A DNA stretch of 64,000 nucleotides, taken from NCBI RefSeq assembly GCF_014192225.1, contig NZ_JACHXS010000006.1, positions 186,001 through 250,000 of the forward strand. Reading direction: 5' to 3'. Below are positions 17,333 to 26,790 of the stretch, in pieces (the stretch's first letter is position 1; each line of letters begins with the position of its first letter). The translations under genes and the position numbers were made by a program. Source of the stretch: Pseudoduganella umbonata (GTDB lineage Bacteria > Pseudomonadota > Gammaproteobacteria > Burkholderiales > Burkholderiaceae_D). Under the pieces are notes generated by a model that worked only from the letters and a program-made list of their open reading frames with translations, was not told the DNA's origin and searched no databases.

Positions 17333-18286
17333 ATGGAGACGACGACCACGATGCCGCAAGAACGAAACGCCGCCGCCGCCGCGCGCCGGCCACGCTGGCT
17401 CGGCTACGCGCTGGCCACCGCGCTGCTGTGGGGCGTATGGGGCGCCTTTGCCGGCCTGCCCAGCCAGCACGGCTTTCCTGAAACGCTGGTGTATGTCGTG
17501 TGGGCGCTGACCATGGTGCCACCGGCGCTGTTCGTGCTGGCGCGCTCGGGCTGGCGCGTGCGCCGCGACCGCACCGCGGTGGCCTACGGCCTGGCCATCG
17601 GCCTGCTCGGCGCCGGTGGGCAGATGGTGCTGTTTTACGCGGTGAAGGACGGGCCGGCCTACCTGATCTTTCCGCTGATATCGCTTTCCCCGGTCATCAC
17701 GATCGTGCTGTCGTTCGTGTTCCTGCACGAACGCACCGGCCGCATGGGAGTGGCCGGCATCGTGCTGGCTGTCTGCGCGCTGCCGCTGTTCGACTTCAAC
17801 CCGGGCGGCGCGCCGCAGCAGTACGGCTTGTGGTTCGTGCTGGCGCTGGCCGTGCTGGCCGCCTGGGGCCTGCAGGCGTATTTCATCAAGCTGGCCAATA
17901 CGCGCATGGATGCCGAAAGCATCTTCTTCTACATGACCGCGAGTGCGCTGCTGTGCATTCCGACGGCGCTGGCGATGACCGACTTCTCGCAGCCGATCAA
18001 TTACGGCCTTTCCGGGCCGTGGCTGGCCGCCGCCACGCAGATCCTGAACGCGGTCGGCGCGCTGACGCTGGTGTACGCCTTCCGGCACGGCAAGGCGCTG
18101 ACGGTATCGCCGCTGGTGAACGCCGGCGCGCCGCTGCTGACCACCGTCATCGCGATGGCGCTGGCCGCCACGGTACCGGGCGGCTACCGGCTGGCCGGCA
18201 TCGGCCTGTCGCTGGCGGCGGCGCTGTTCCTCGCGCTGCAGACGGACGACGGCGCCGCATCCCCCGAATCAACCGAAGGAGTCTGA
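17333..18286 (+). CDS. DMT-superfamily (EamA-like) permease
   Basis: Inner-membrane transporter, 317 residues, about ten hydrophobic helices in two repeats. The first repeat has ATALLWGVWGAFAGLPSQHG and the second AGIGLSLAAALFLALQ. As the first gene of an operon with GatZ, AgaS and a sugar kinase it is a candidate permease for galactosamine, N-acetylgalactosamine or tagatose, a role normally taken by PTS or AgaP-type carriers. The start is uncertain: neither the ATG at 17333 nor that at 17351 has a strong ribosome site. The stop lies two bases before the gatZ start. Confidence 0.85.
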   Translation: METTTTMPQERNAAAAARRPRWLGYALATALLWGVWGAFAGLPSQHGFPETLVYVVWALTMVPPALFVLARSGWRVRRDRTAVAYGLAIGLLGAGGQMVLFYAVKDGPAYLIFPLISLSPVITIVLSFVFLHERTGRMGVAGIVLAVCALPLFDFNPGGAPQQYGLWFVLALAVLAAWGLQAYFIKLANTRMDAESIFFYMTASALLCIPTALAMTDFSQPINYGLSGPWLAAATQILNAVGALTLVYAFRHGKALTVSPLVNAGAPLLTTVIAMALAATVPGGYRLAGIGLSLAAALFLALQTDDGAASPESTEGV

Positions 18287-18288
18287 CA

Positions 18289-19638
18289 ATGGAATACATG
18301 TTGAATCTGGTGCGCCGCCACAAGGCCGGCGAGCCGGTCGGCATCCACGCGGTGTGCTCGGCGCATCCGCTGGTGATCGAGGCTGCGATGGAAGTCGCGG
18401 CAGCGGCCGGGCCGGACCAGCCGGTGCTGATCGAGGCCACGTCGAACCAGGTGAACCAGGATGGCGGCTACACCGGCATGACGCCGGCCGCCTTCCGCGA
18501 TTTCGTGTACGGCATCGCCGACCGCGTGGGCCTGCCGCGCGGGCGCGTCTTGCTCGGCGGCGACCACCTGGGGCCGAATGCCTGGCAAGGCGAGAGCGCC
18601 GACGCCGCCATGGCGAAGGCCGAGGTGCTGATCGGGCAGTACGTGACGGCGGGTTTCCGCAAGATCCATCTGGATTGCTCGATGTCGTGCGCCGGCGATC
18701 CGGTGCCGCTGCGGGATGACGTGGTCGCCGCGCGTGCCGCGCGGCTGTGCGCCGTCGCCGAACAGGCATGGCAGGCGGCCGGCGGCGAAGCGCCCGTCTA
18801 CGTGGTCGGCACCGAGGTGCCGGTACCTGGCGGCGCGCACGAGGACCTGGCGGAACTGAGCGTCACCACGCCCGCCGCGGCGGCGCAGACGATCGCGTCG
18901 CACCGCAGCGCATTCGCCGCCGCGGGTGTGGATGCGGCATGGCCGCGCGTGGTCGGCCTGGTGGTGCAGCCCGGCGTCGAGTTCGATCACCACAAGGTGA
19001 TCGACTTCCGGCCCGAGCGCGCCGTCGACCTCAGCCGCATGATCGAAGAGGTGCCCACGCTGGTCTACGAAGCCCATTCGACCGATTACCAGACGCCGGC
19101 GAACCTGGCCGCGCTGGTGGCCGGCCACTTCGCGATCTTGAAGGTCGGCCCCGGCGCCACCTTCGCGTTGCGCGAGACGCTGTGGGCGCTGGCCGATATC
19201 GACGCGGCGATGGCCGGCGACGGCAAGGGTTCCGGCTTCAAGGACACGGTGCTGGAAGTGATGCGCGCCGAGCCGGAATACTGGCGTAAATACTATAGCG
19301 ACGACCCGCGCGATCCGCGCAGTGCGCGCTTCGACCAGCAGTACAGCCTGAGCGACCGGATCCGCTACTACTGGCCGCATCCGGCCATCCAGGCCGCGCA
19401 GGCGCGCCTGCTGGCCAGCCTGGAACGGGATGCGCCGCCGCTTACGCTGCTGAGCCAGTACCTGCCGGCCCAGTACGAAGCGGTACGCGAGGGGAGGGTA
19501 GCCAACCGTCCGGTCGATCTGCTGAAAGAGGGCGTGGCCAGGGTGCTGCGCCAGTATCTGCAAGCTTGTACCAGGGAAGCTTGTAACAAGGACGCCCGCA
19601 CGGCAGGCGCCGCAACAAAGGAGTTGGAAGCATGCTAG
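18289..19638 (+). CDS. gatZ: D-tagatose-bisphosphate aldolase GatZ/KbaZ-type subunit
   Basis: TIM-barrel protein of 449 residues, homologous to GatZ/KbaZ. Those proteins accompany the class II aldolase GatY/KbaY that splits tagatose-1,6-bisphosphate; their exact own activity is debated. Family blocks seen: HAVCSAHPLVIEAA, EATSNQVNQDGGYTGM, LGGDHLGPNAW, KIHLDCSMSCA, VGTEVPVPGGA, EAHSTDYQ and KVGPGATFALRE. GAAGGAG precedes the ATG, and the stop overlaps the agaS start by seven bases. No GatY/KbaY partner or tagatose-6-phosphate kinase of the PfkB type is present nearby. Confidence 0.92.
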   Translation: MEYMLNLVRRHKAGEPVGIHAVCSAHPLVIEAAMEVAAAAGPDQPVLIEATSNQVNQDGGYTGMTPAAFRDFVYGIADRVGLPRGRVLLGGDHLGPNAWQGESADAAMAKAEVLIGQYVTAGFRKIHLDCSMSCAGDPVPLRDDVVAARAARLCAVAEQAWQAAGGEAPVYVVGTEVPVPGGAHEDLAELSVTTPAAAAQTIASHRSAFAAAGVDAAWPRVVGLVVQPGVEFDHHKVIDFRPERAVDLSRMIEEVPTLVYEAHSTDYQTPANLAALVAGHFAILKVGPGATFALRETLWALADIDAAMAGDGKGSGFKDTVLEVMRAEPEYWRKYYSDDPRDPRSARFDQQYSLSDRIRYYWPHPAIQAAQARLLASLERDAPPLTLLSQYLPAQYEAVREGRVANRPVDLLKEGVARVLRQYLQACTREACNKDARTAGAATKELEAC

Positions 19639-20828
19639 TCGCAGACAGCAACAGGAACAGCGAAATCCTCGGCATCGGCGCGGAGCGGCTCGATGCCGCC
19701 GGCGCCGGCCTCACCGCGCGGGAAATCGCGCAGCAGCCCGCCATCTGGCCCGAGATCGAGGCACTGGTCGCGGACCAGCGCGCCGCGCTCGACGCCTTCC
19801 TCGGCCCGCTGTTGTCGCGTGCCGACCTGCGCATCGTGCTGACGGGCGCCGGCACGTCTGCCTTCATCGGCGAATGCCTCGCGCCGGCGATGCTCGGCGG
19901 CGGGTGGCGCGTGGAAGCGGTGCCCACCACCGACCTGGTCTCCGGCCCGCAGCAGTTCCTGCAGCCCAGGGTGCCGACACTGCTGGTGTCGTTCGGACGC
20001 TCGGGCAGCAGCCCGGAAAGCGTGGCCGCCGTGACGCTGGCCGACCAGCTGGTCGACGAGGTGTATCACCTGGTCATCACCTGCAATGCCGACGGTGCCT
20101 TGTGCCAGATGGCGCAAGGGCGCGGCAACGCCCATGCGATCCTGCTGCCGGACGCCACGCACGACCGCGGCTTCGCGATGACCACCAGTTTCACGTCGAT
20201 GCTGCTGGCTGCCGCCGGCGCGTTCGGCATACTGCCGCCGGGTTCGACGGCCGAGCCGTCGGCCGCTGCCGCGCGCGTGCTGGACACAATGGTGCCGCTG
20301 CTGGAAACCCTGGTGGCGCGCCGCTTCCGCCGCGTGGTCTACCTCGGCAGCAACGCGCTGCGCGGGCTGGCCCGCGAAGCCTCGCTCAAGCTGCTGGAAC
20401 TGACCGACGGCCAGGTGGTGGCACTGTTCGATTCCCCGCTGGGATTCCGCCACGGTCCGAAGACCATCGTCGATGCCGACACCCTCGTCGTGGTGATGCT
20501 GTCGAACGACGCGCAGGCCCGCCGCTATGACCTGGACCTGCTGCGCGAGCTGCGCAACGATGGCCGCGCCGGCCGCGTGCTGGCGCTGAGCGGCCGCGAC
20601 GAATCGGAACTGGGCGGCGATTGCGTCACGCTGCAGGGAGTCGGGCTGTCCGCCGACCTGGCGCTGGCACTGCCGTACATCCTGTTCTGCCAGGCCTTCG
20701 CGCTGCTGCAGTCGCTGGCATTGGGGCTGCGCCCGGATACGCCGAGCGTGTCGGGCACGGTCAACCGCGTGGTACGCGGCGTGACCATTTATCCACTGAC
20801 GGGAGACAGCCATGTTCCTCGGGGTTGA
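19632..20828 (+). CDS. agaS: AgaS-type SIS-domain sugar isomerase/deaminase
   Basis: Cytoplasmic protein of 398 residues with two SIS (sugar isomerase) domains. Domain 1 holds LTGAGTSAFIGE and SFGRSGSSPESVAA; domain 2 holds YLGSNALRGLAREASLKLLELT and SPLGFRHGPKT. In the AgaS family it converts galactosamine-6-phosphate to tagatose-6-phosphate with loss of ammonia. AAAGGAG lies inside the end of gatZ; coding regions overlap by seven bases upstream and 17 bases downstream, so translation is coupled along the operon. Confidence 0.92.
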   Translation: MLVADSNRNSEILGIGAERLDAAGAGLTAREIAQQPAIWPEIEALVADQRAALDAFLGPLLSRADLRIVLTGAGTSAFIGECLAPAMLGGGWRVEAVPTTDLVSGPQQFLQPRVPTLLVSFGRSGSSPESVAAVTLADQLVDEVYHLVITCNADGALCQMAQGRGNAHAILLPDATHDRGFAMTTSFTSMLLAAAGAFGILPPGSTAEPSAAAARVLDTMVPLLETLVARRFRRVVYLGSNALRGLAREASLKLLELTDGQVVALFDSPLGFRHGPKTIVDADTLVVVMLSNDAQARRYDLDLLRELRNDGRAGRVLALSGRDESELGGDCVTLQGVGLSADLALALPYILFCQAFALLQSLALGLRPDTPSVSGTVNRVVRGVTIYPLTGDSHVPRG

Positions 20829-21792
20829 CGGCGGCGGTACCAAGACGGCGTTCGCGCTGGTCGACGGGCAGGGGCAGGTCCTGGCGCGCCACGAAGAGAG
20901 CAGCGCCTACTACCTCGAAGTGGGCATGGATGGCGCGGCCGGCGTGCTGGCGCGCGGCTGCGCGGCGGTGTTCGCCGCGGCCGGCATCACCGCGGGCGAT
21001 GTCGGATTCGCCTTCTTCGGCTTGCCGGCCTACGGCGAGGACCGCGACGTGCAGCCGCTGCTCGATGCGCTGCCGCGCGCCGTGCTGGGCCACGGGCGCT
21101 ACCTGTGCGGCAACGACATGGTGTGCAGCTGGGCCGGATCGCTGGCCTGCGCCGACGGCATCAGCGTCATCGCCGGTACCGGGTCGATGGCCTATGGCGA
21201 AGTCGGCGGGCAGCGCGCGCGTGCCGGCGGCTGGGGTGAGTTGTTCAGCGACGAAGGCTCGGCCTACTGGATCGCCCGCGCCGGCCTGGCGCTGTTCTCG
21301 CGCATGAGCGATGGCCGCACGCCACGCGGGCCGCTGCATGCGCTGATGCGCACGCGCCTGGCGCTGCGCGACGATATCGACCTGTGCCAGGTCGTCTACG
21401 GCGAACTGAAAGGGGAGCGCAGCAAGGTGGCGGCGCTGTCGCGGCTCGTTTCCGAAGCGGCTGCGCAGGGCGACCTGCAGGCGGCGGCGATCCTCGAGTC
21501 GGCCGCCGTCGAGGTGGCCGCGCTGGTCGATGCGGTACGGGGCCAGCTCGGCGTCGACCCCGGCACGGAAGTGGCGGTGTCGTACTCCGGCGGCCTGTTC
21601 GGCGCCGAAGGGCCGCTGCGCGTGCCGTTCGCGCGGGCGCTGGCCACCGGCGGCGCTGGAGCGTACCGGCTGGAGGCGCCGCGCCTGTCGCCCGTGCTCG
21701 GTGCCGCGCTGTATGCGGCGCGCAGCGCCGGTACGCCGCTGGACCCGGCAGCGCTCGAACGGCTGGCAGGCGCGCCGGGCCCCAAGGCCTAG
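20812..21792 (+). CDS. BadF/BadG-type sugar kinase (GlcNAc/GalNAc kinase-like)
   Basis: ASKHA-fold kinase of 326 residues. The phosphate-1 loop GVDGGGTKT is at residues 4-12, the catalytic region CGNDMVCSWAGS near 95-110, the phosphate-2 loop IAGTGSMAYG, GGWGELFSDEGSAYWIA, and the adenosine-side SYSGGLFG. The family (N-acetylglucosamine kinase-like BadF/BcrA) phosphorylates amino sugars. Here it would feed AgaS with galactosamine-6-phosphate or N-acetylgalactosamine-6-phosphate. If the sugar is acetylated a deacetylase (AgaA) is needed, and none of the standard type is seen. GGGAGACAGCC precedes the ATG. Confidence 0.88.
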   Translation: MFLGVDGGGTKTAFALVDGQGQVLARHEESSAYYLEVGMDGAAGVLARGCAAVFAAAGITAGDVGFAFFGLPAYGEDRDVQPLLDALPRAVLGHGRYLCGNDMVCSWAGSLACADGISVIAGTGSMAYGEVGGQRARAGGWGELFSDEGSAYWIARAGLALFSRMSDGRTPRGPLHALMRTRLALRDDIDLCQVVYGELKGERSKVAALSRLVSEAAAQGDLQAAAILESAAVEVAALVDAVRGQLGVDPGTEVAVSYSGGLFGAEGPLRVPFARALATGGAGAYRLEAPRLSPVLGAALYAARSAGTPLDPAALERLAGAPGPKA

Positions 21793-21849
21793 TGCCGGGC
21801 CTGCTGCAATCTGGTAAGCTGCTGTTTTAACAAAACTATTCGACCGACC

Positions 21850-22617
21850 ATGGGACAAACCGGTCAGCGCCGCGACATCATCCTGAAAGCACTTACCGAA
21901 CACGCCTCGGTACAAGTCAGCGACCTCGTGAAACAGCTCAACGTTTCGGCGGTGACGATCCGCAGCGATCTCAGTGCACTCGAGGCGCAGGGCCTTGCCA
22001 TCCGCAGCCACGGCGGCGCGACGCTGGCACGCATGCCGCCGACCGAACATACGGTCTCGCAGAAAGACGCGCTCAATCATGAGCAGAAGGAGCGCATCGG
22101 CGCGCTGGCCGCCAGCCTGGTGAAGGCGGGCGAGAACATCATCATCGATTCGGGCACCACCACGCTGTCGCTGGCGCGCCATCTGCGCGATGCCCACAAC
22201 GTGACGGTGATGACCAACGGGCTGAATATCGCATGGGAGCTGGTCAACGCCCCCGGCGTCGACCTGATCCTGACGGGCGGCCTGCTGCGCAAGCAGTCGC
22301 TGTCGATCCAGGGCCTGCAGGCCGAGGCCTGCCTGCAGGCCTACAGCTTCGACAAGCTGTTCCTTGGCGTCGACGGCCTCGACCTGCAGTTCGGCGTGAC
22401 TACCCACCACGAGGCCGAGGCAAGCCTGAACCACAAGATGGTGGAACGTGCCCGGAAAGTGATCGTCCTTGCCGATTCGTCGAAGTTCGGCTTCATCAGC
22501 CTGCACCGCATCGTCCAGCTCGACCGTGTCAACACGATCATCACCGATGCGGACATCGATCCCCAATACCGCGACGGCCTTCGGGACGCCGGCATCGAAC
22601 TGCTGATCGCCGATTAG
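21850..22617 (+). CDS. agaR: DeoR-family repressor, AgaR-like
   Basis: Transcription regulator of 255 residues. The DeoR helix-turn-helix is at residues 6-60 (SDLVKQLNVSAVTIRSDLSALEAQG) and the sensor domain has the sugar-phosphate loop DSGTTTLSLARHL near residue 100 and LGVDGLDLQFGVTTHHEAEA. It resembles AgaR, the repressor of galactosamine genes. It closes the gatZ-agaS-kinase unit and likely binds the TTTCGTT-rich sites at 17126 and 30948. A hairpin follows its stop. Confidence 0.88.
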   Translation: MGQTGQRRDIILKALTEHASVQVSDLVKQLNVSAVTIRSDLSALEAQGLAIRSHGGATLARMPPTEHTVSQKDALNHEQKERIGALAASLVKAGENIIIDSGTTTLSLARHLRDAHNVTVMTNGLNIAWELVNAPGVDLILTGGLLRKQSLSIQGLQAEACLQAYSFDKLFLGVDGLDLQFGVTTHHEAEASLNHKMVERARKVIVLADSSKFGFISLHRIVQLDRVNTIITDADIDPQYRDGLRDAGIELLIAD

Positions 22618-22623
22618 CGAACC

Positions 22624-22644
22624 ACCGCCACGGGAAGTGGCGGT
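22624..22644. terminator. Hairpin between convergent operons
   Basis: Perfect eight-base-pair stem ACCGCCAC / GTGGCGGT with a five-base loop, between the agaR stop and the end of the minus-strand DUF4832 gene. T-poor, so it could serve both strands as a weak terminator. Confidence 0.5.
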
Positions 22645-22654
22645 CCTTGCCCGC

Positions 22655-24088
22655 TCAGTGAATGTCCAGCGTCGTCCCGGTACGGAACGCGCCCAGTGCC
22701 GCGTCCCAGCCCTGCGACCTGGCGGCATCCGCGGCATTGGCCGGGCGCACGCTGTAGCGAACATCGCCTGCCAGCGAGGCGGCGCCATCCGGGAAGGCAA
22801 GCAGCACGTCGTAGGCACCGGCCGGCGTGCCGCCCGGCACGGCAAAACTTGCCCTCGCTTTGCCGTCGCTACCCGGCAGCCAGGTGCGCGGATCGATCGA
22901 GGCCAGGGCGATCCGCACGACGGCGCCGCTGGCGCGGTGCCTGAGCAGCATTTGCACGCCGCGCGGATTGAAGGCACGTGCCCAGCCGCTGTTGCGTACC
23001 GTCAGCGCGAGCTCGCCCGACTGGCCCGCCTTCACGGCGGCGCCGTGCCGCAGCGCCACCAGCTCGAAGCGGTAGCCCATGCGGCGCCTGACCTCCGCCA
23101 TGCAGCCCTGCGCTTCCCAGCGCAGGTGAAACAGCTTGCGGTAGTAGCTGTCGTTCAGGTAGGTGAGACCGAACTGTTTTCCTTCGCGCAGGATGTCGTC
23201 GCAGTTCGTGCGCGGCGTCGGCTCGACCGCATCCGCGGGATTGCAGGTTTCGCCGCCGAACGGCGCGACAGTCGAAAGCGACGCGACATAGCCGCGTTCG
23301 CGCCGGCGGGTTGTCGCATCGTCGCTGTAGGTGCCCACATCCGTCTCCGAAGCCAGGAAGCAGTCGTTGTGGACGCCGATGCGCGAGGCGGCCGACCCGT
23401 CGCGCCAGCGCGGCGGCTGCGGCGCCCATGCCATCAGGTAGGGCGGGTAGCGCACTTGCAGGAACCTGTCCACGGGCAGGGCGGCGAGCAGCGCGTCGCG
23501 AATCCGCGTGCGCGACGCCGGCGCCGTCAGGTCGTTCGACGATGTGTGCCATTCGCCCCAGGCGCCGACGAAGCCGGCCTGCAGGTACGCGATGACATCC
23601 GCGTTGGCCGCCAGCAGCGGCTCGAGCTGCCCGATATGCGCCAGTACGCGGTCGAGCGGCGCATCCTGCGCCGCCTGGTACGCGGTCTCGCCGGCAGGGT
23701 AGTTGTAGAGAAAACGGGGGATGACTTTCAGGCCGGCGCGCCGCGCCGTGGCAAAGCCGCCGGATATCCCGGCCAGCACGCTGCCGGGCAGCGGGCCGCC
23801 GGCGTGATCGTCCAGCCGCACCGGCGCATAGACGAGGCGATAGCCGGCCGCGAACTGCGCATCGGCTTGTGCCTGCGTCCACGCGGCCAGGTTGTCCGCC
23901 GCCCAGGCATACATGCCGCGCTCGGGATTGGCGATTTCCTCGCCGGTGGCGCGGAACGTGGTATCGACCACGGCGCCCGCAATACGTGCCGGCGTACCGG
24001 CACGCTGCGGCAAGGGCGCCTGGGCCTGCGCCGAGAACGCCGCGAGCAGGGCGCAGGCGCCGAGCGGTCGCAGGCTCCGCCTCATCAT
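22655..24088 (-). CDS. Exported DUF4874/DUF4832 protein
   Basis: Secreted protein of 477 residues, last gene of the TonB-receptor operon. A signal peptide (LGACALLAAFSAQA) precedes a DUF4874-like TIM-barrel part starting with EEIANPERGMYAW and containing AYLQAGFVGAWGEWH, then the DUF4832 region (VGTYSDDATTRR, MGYRFELVAL) and a C-terminal Ig-like sandwich. The AWGEWH segment with a central Glu recalls clan-A glycosidases, so an uncharacterised glycan-active enzyme is plausible. The start overlaps the GH36 stop (ATGA), indicating coupling. Confidence 0.82.
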   Translation of the reverse strand: MMRRSLRPLGACALLAAFSAQAQAPLPQRAGTPARIAGAVVDTTFRATGEEIANPERGMYAWAADNLAAWTQAQADAQFAAGYRLVYAPVRLDDHAGGPLPGSVLAGISGGFATARRAGLKVIPRFLYNYPAGETAYQAAQDAPLDRVLAHIGQLEPLLAANADVIAYLQAGFVGAWGEWHTSSNDLTAPASRTRIRDALLAALPVDRFLQVRYPPYLMAWAPQPPRWRDGSAASRIGVHNDCFLASETDVGTYSDDATTRRRERGYVASLSTVAPFGGETCNPADAVEPTPRTNCDDILREGKQFGLTYLNDSYYRKLFHLRWEAQGCMAEVRRRMGYRFELVALRHGAAVKAGQSGELALTVRNSGWARAFNPRGVQMLLRHRASGAVVRIALASIDPRTWLPGSDGKARASFAVPGGTPAGAYDVLLAFPDGAASLAGDVRYSVRPANAADAARSQGWDAALGAFRTGTTLDIH

Positions 24089-26790
24089 GCCGCGGTCAGC
24101 AGGCGCCCGAAGGCGGCCGGCACATGAAAGTCGGGCGTACCGCTGCCGCTGCCCTTGCCGGTCGGGCTCCACGCGGACAGGACCTGCTGCTTGCCGGCAC
24201 CTCCCTGGCCTTCCACGCGGAACAGGTTCAGGCGCCAGCCATCCCCGGCACCGCCCGCGCTGCGCATCGGCACCGCCAGGTCGGCCGTCCAGACCTTGTG
24301 CTGCGCATCGATGTGCGCCCTGGCACGGCTCTCGGCGGCGATGCGCCGCTTGCCCGACACCTCGACGGCGATCTCCTGCAGCAGCCCGTTGGGCGACACC
24401 TGCACCTCGCGGTAGCTCTTCAGCCCCGCCCGCTCCGGCGCCTGCAGGAAGACCTCGACCACGTCGCGCTCCCACAGCGGCCAGATGTCGGTCGCCGACC
24501 TGGCGCTGTCGAAGGTATTCAACGCCTCGAACTTGCAGATGAAGCGCAGGTAGAGGTGGTTCGCGCCCCGCAGCAGCAGCACGCGGGTCGATTGCGGGCC
24601 GGCGAGCGGCTTGCCTTGCCAGTCGTGGCGGAAGAAGGTCGCGGGCGCATCGGCCCATTGGGATGCGCGCGGGAAGCCGTCCGTACCCACATCCGCGATC
24701 GTGCCGGCGAAGGCGACCGGCAGCGCGTCCGGCGCGTCGGGGCGCGCTTCGATCAGCAGGCTGTGCGTGAAGCGCACGGGCAGCGTGGGCTTGTCGGCCG
24801 TGACCTTGCCCAGCACCGTGCCGGCGAGCGCGTCGCGCAGCGTCCAGGTACCCGCGCCGAGCCCGCGCAAGGCGACCACACCGTCCCACCGGTCGGCATA
24901 GAACGCGTAATGCAGGGCACCGTCCTGTTCCACGACGTGGGTCTCCGGCTTGTCGAAGCCCAGGTCGTACAGGTCGCCGCGGTAGCGGCCTTCGGCCAGG
25001 CGCTGCCTGTTGTAGAGGTCCACCCACTGGCGCCAGTGCGCCTCGCGCTCGGGTGTCAGCAGGAACGAGTCCTTCGGCTTGGGATCGACCGGCCACGTAA
25101 ACTTGGTCGCCACCACGGCGCCGATGCCCACGCTGGAGGCGAAGTCCTGCCCGCCGGTGCTCAGCTCCACATGGTCGCCCGCGTAGGCCGACCAGGGGCC
25201 CATCAGCGCTTTCAGCGTCTTGCCCTTGTGGCGCACCTGCCAGCTCGACAGCGGGTCCGACGCCGGCGCCTGGTCCATGAACGGCATGTTGTGGAAGGCG
25301 TAGCTGGTGCCGCAGGGGCACACTTCCACCACCGCTTCAGGGTTGGCCGCATGCGCCACGTCGTGCATGACCTTGTAGAAGGCCGACACCGCTTCGACCG
25401 ACTCCTCCGGGCGCTTGTGCTGGTGCTTCGGGTTGAAGCACGGCGCCACGCCGTTCAGGTGCTGGCCGTCGACCTTCAGGCCGTCGAAGCCCCAGTCGCC
25501 GATGATCATCCGGATCGTCTCGGCCAGGCGCTCCTGCGTCTTTCCGTAAGCGGGGCAGATGTAGAAGCAGTTCCACCACGTCACGTCCTGTGCCGCGCCA
25601 TCCTTGTCGAGCAGCAGCAGGTCGGTGTGGTCATGCAGCTCGTCGCTGCCGGGCGCCACGGCCAGCGGCGCGATCCACAGCCGCGCCTTCATGCCGCGCG
25701 CATGGATGTCGGCGACCAGCGCCTTCATGTCGGCGGCGCCGCGCGGGAACTTGGCCAGGTCAGGCGTCCAGTCGCCGGTCTTCACCTGCCAGCCGTCGTC
25801 CAGCACGGCCCACTTGAAGCCCAGTTCCTGCACCTTGGGCAGCGTGGCGCGCACGTAGTCGAGCGAGAAGTCGCGCTCGTAGCCCCAGGCGCACCACTGC
25901 GCCTCGTAGGCGCTTTGCGGCGGCTCGGGAGCGGCCAGGCCCTGCGCCGCCATCAGGCGGCGATAGCGGTCCAGCGGCACATAGAAGTCGCCCCGGTGCA
26001 CCGCCAGGAAGGTGGGCGGCGTGGCGAAGGTGGCGCCCGGCGCCAGTGTCTGCGGCACGTCGCCGCGCAGCGAGATGTCGACCCGGTCGCCGGCCGCCTT
26101 CACGGGCAGTGCGACCAGCAGCGGCTGGAGGGCCAGGTGGCCGACGGCCAGGCCGACGTCGCGGCGCCAGACATCGACGACCGGCGTGCCGCCGCCGTAG
26201 TCCGATGCGTTCATGCCCAGGAAATTGCGCTGCTCGAAGCCGCGCTTGACGGGCTGCACCCAGTCGCGGCGGTCGGCATGGCTGGCGCCGGAATACGTCC
26301 AGTAACCGCCCGCGTGGCGCGGCGTGGCGGCCAGGCGGTGCGCGGCGTTCACCCACGCGTCGATGGCCAGCGGCTTGCCGCCCGTGTTGACGTAGCTGAC
26401 ATCCAGCAAGGCGACGCCGGGATGCTCGTCGAGCAGCGTCACGGTGACGCGCTTCTCGATGCCTTCCAGCGAGCGGCCGGCGAGGCGCAGCGCCTGTCCG
26501 GCACCGAACGGCGTCGCGACCCGGGCCGGTTCCGCCTTCTGCATCGTGAAGCGGCCCAGCGGCTTGCCGCCCACGACCAGGTGCTCGCTGGTGTCGTAGC
26601 CGGTCAGCGCGACGGGCTGCCTGCCTGCCAGGCTGACGATGCGGCAACGCATCTGTTCGTCGAACTGCAGCGACACGGCGGCATCCTGCACGCGCACCTG
26701 GCCCTTGCCTTCGGCGGCGCGGGCGGACGGGATCTGCGTGGCCAGCGGCGCGGCGCCGAGCCATTGCAGGAATGCACGGCGGGCGGTCAT
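24085..26790 (-). CDS. GH36-type alpha-galactosidase with CBM9/DOMON-like C-terminus
   Basis: Exported glycosidase of 901 residues. A Tat-like signal (TARRAFLQWLGAAPLA) precedes an N-terminal supersandwich, then the GH36/melibiase barrel: QWCAWGYERDF, WAVLDDGWQV, nucleophile Asp in FDGLKVDGQHL (about residue 438), VEVCPCGTSYAFHNMP and a candidate acid/base Asp in APASDPLSSW. Residues after about 690 form a separate module (HLYLRFICKFEAL...WERDVVEVFLQ) of the CBM9/DOMON-like type, unusual for GH36. GGGAGG lies eight bases before the chosen ATG, which overlaps the upstream stop (ATGA). Substrate may be alpha-galactosides or alpha-GalNAc glycans. Confidence 0.88.
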   Translation of the reverse strand: MTARRAFLQWLGAAPLATQIPSARAAEGKGQVRVQDAAVSLQFDEQMRCRIVSLAGRQPVALTGYDTSEHLVVGGKPLGRFTMQKAEPARVATPFGAGQALRLAGRSLEGIEKRVTVTLLDEHPGVALLDVSYVNTGGKPLAIDAWVNAAHRLAATPRHAGGYWTYSGASHADRRDWVQPVKRGFEQRNFLGMNASDYGGGTPVVDVWRRDVGLAVGHLALQPLLVALPVKAAGDRVDISLRGDVPQTLAPGATFATPPTFLAVHRGDFYVPLDRYRRLMAAQGLAAPEPPQSAYEAQWCAWGYERDFSLDYVRATLPKVQELGFKWAVLDDGWQVKTGDWTPDLAKFPRGAADMKALVADIHARGMKARLWIAPLAVAPGSDELHDHTDLLLLDKDGAAQDVTWWNCFYICPAYGKTQERLAETIRMIIGDWGFDGLKVDGQHLNGVAPCFNPKHQHKRPEESVEAVSAFYKVMHDVAHAANPEAVVEVCPCGTSYAFHNMPFMDQAPASDPLSSWQVRHKGKTLKALMGPWSAYAGDHVELSTGGQDFASSVGIGAVVATKFTWPVDPKPKDSFLLTPEREAHWRQWVDLYNRQRLAEGRYRGDLYDLGFDKPETHVVEQDGALHYAFYADRWDGVVALRGLGAGTWTLRDALAGTVLGKVTADKPTLPVRFTHSLLIEARPDAPDALPVAFAGTIADVGTDGFPRASQWADAPATFFRHDWQGKPLAGPQSTRVLLLRGANHLYLRFICKFEALNTFDSARSATDIWPLWERDVVEVFLQAPERAGLKSYREVQVSPNGLLQEIAVEVSGKRRIAAESRARAHIDAQHKVWTADLAVPMRSAGGAGDGWRLNLFRVEGQGGAGKQQVLSAWSPTGKGSGSGTPDFHVPAAFGRLLTAA

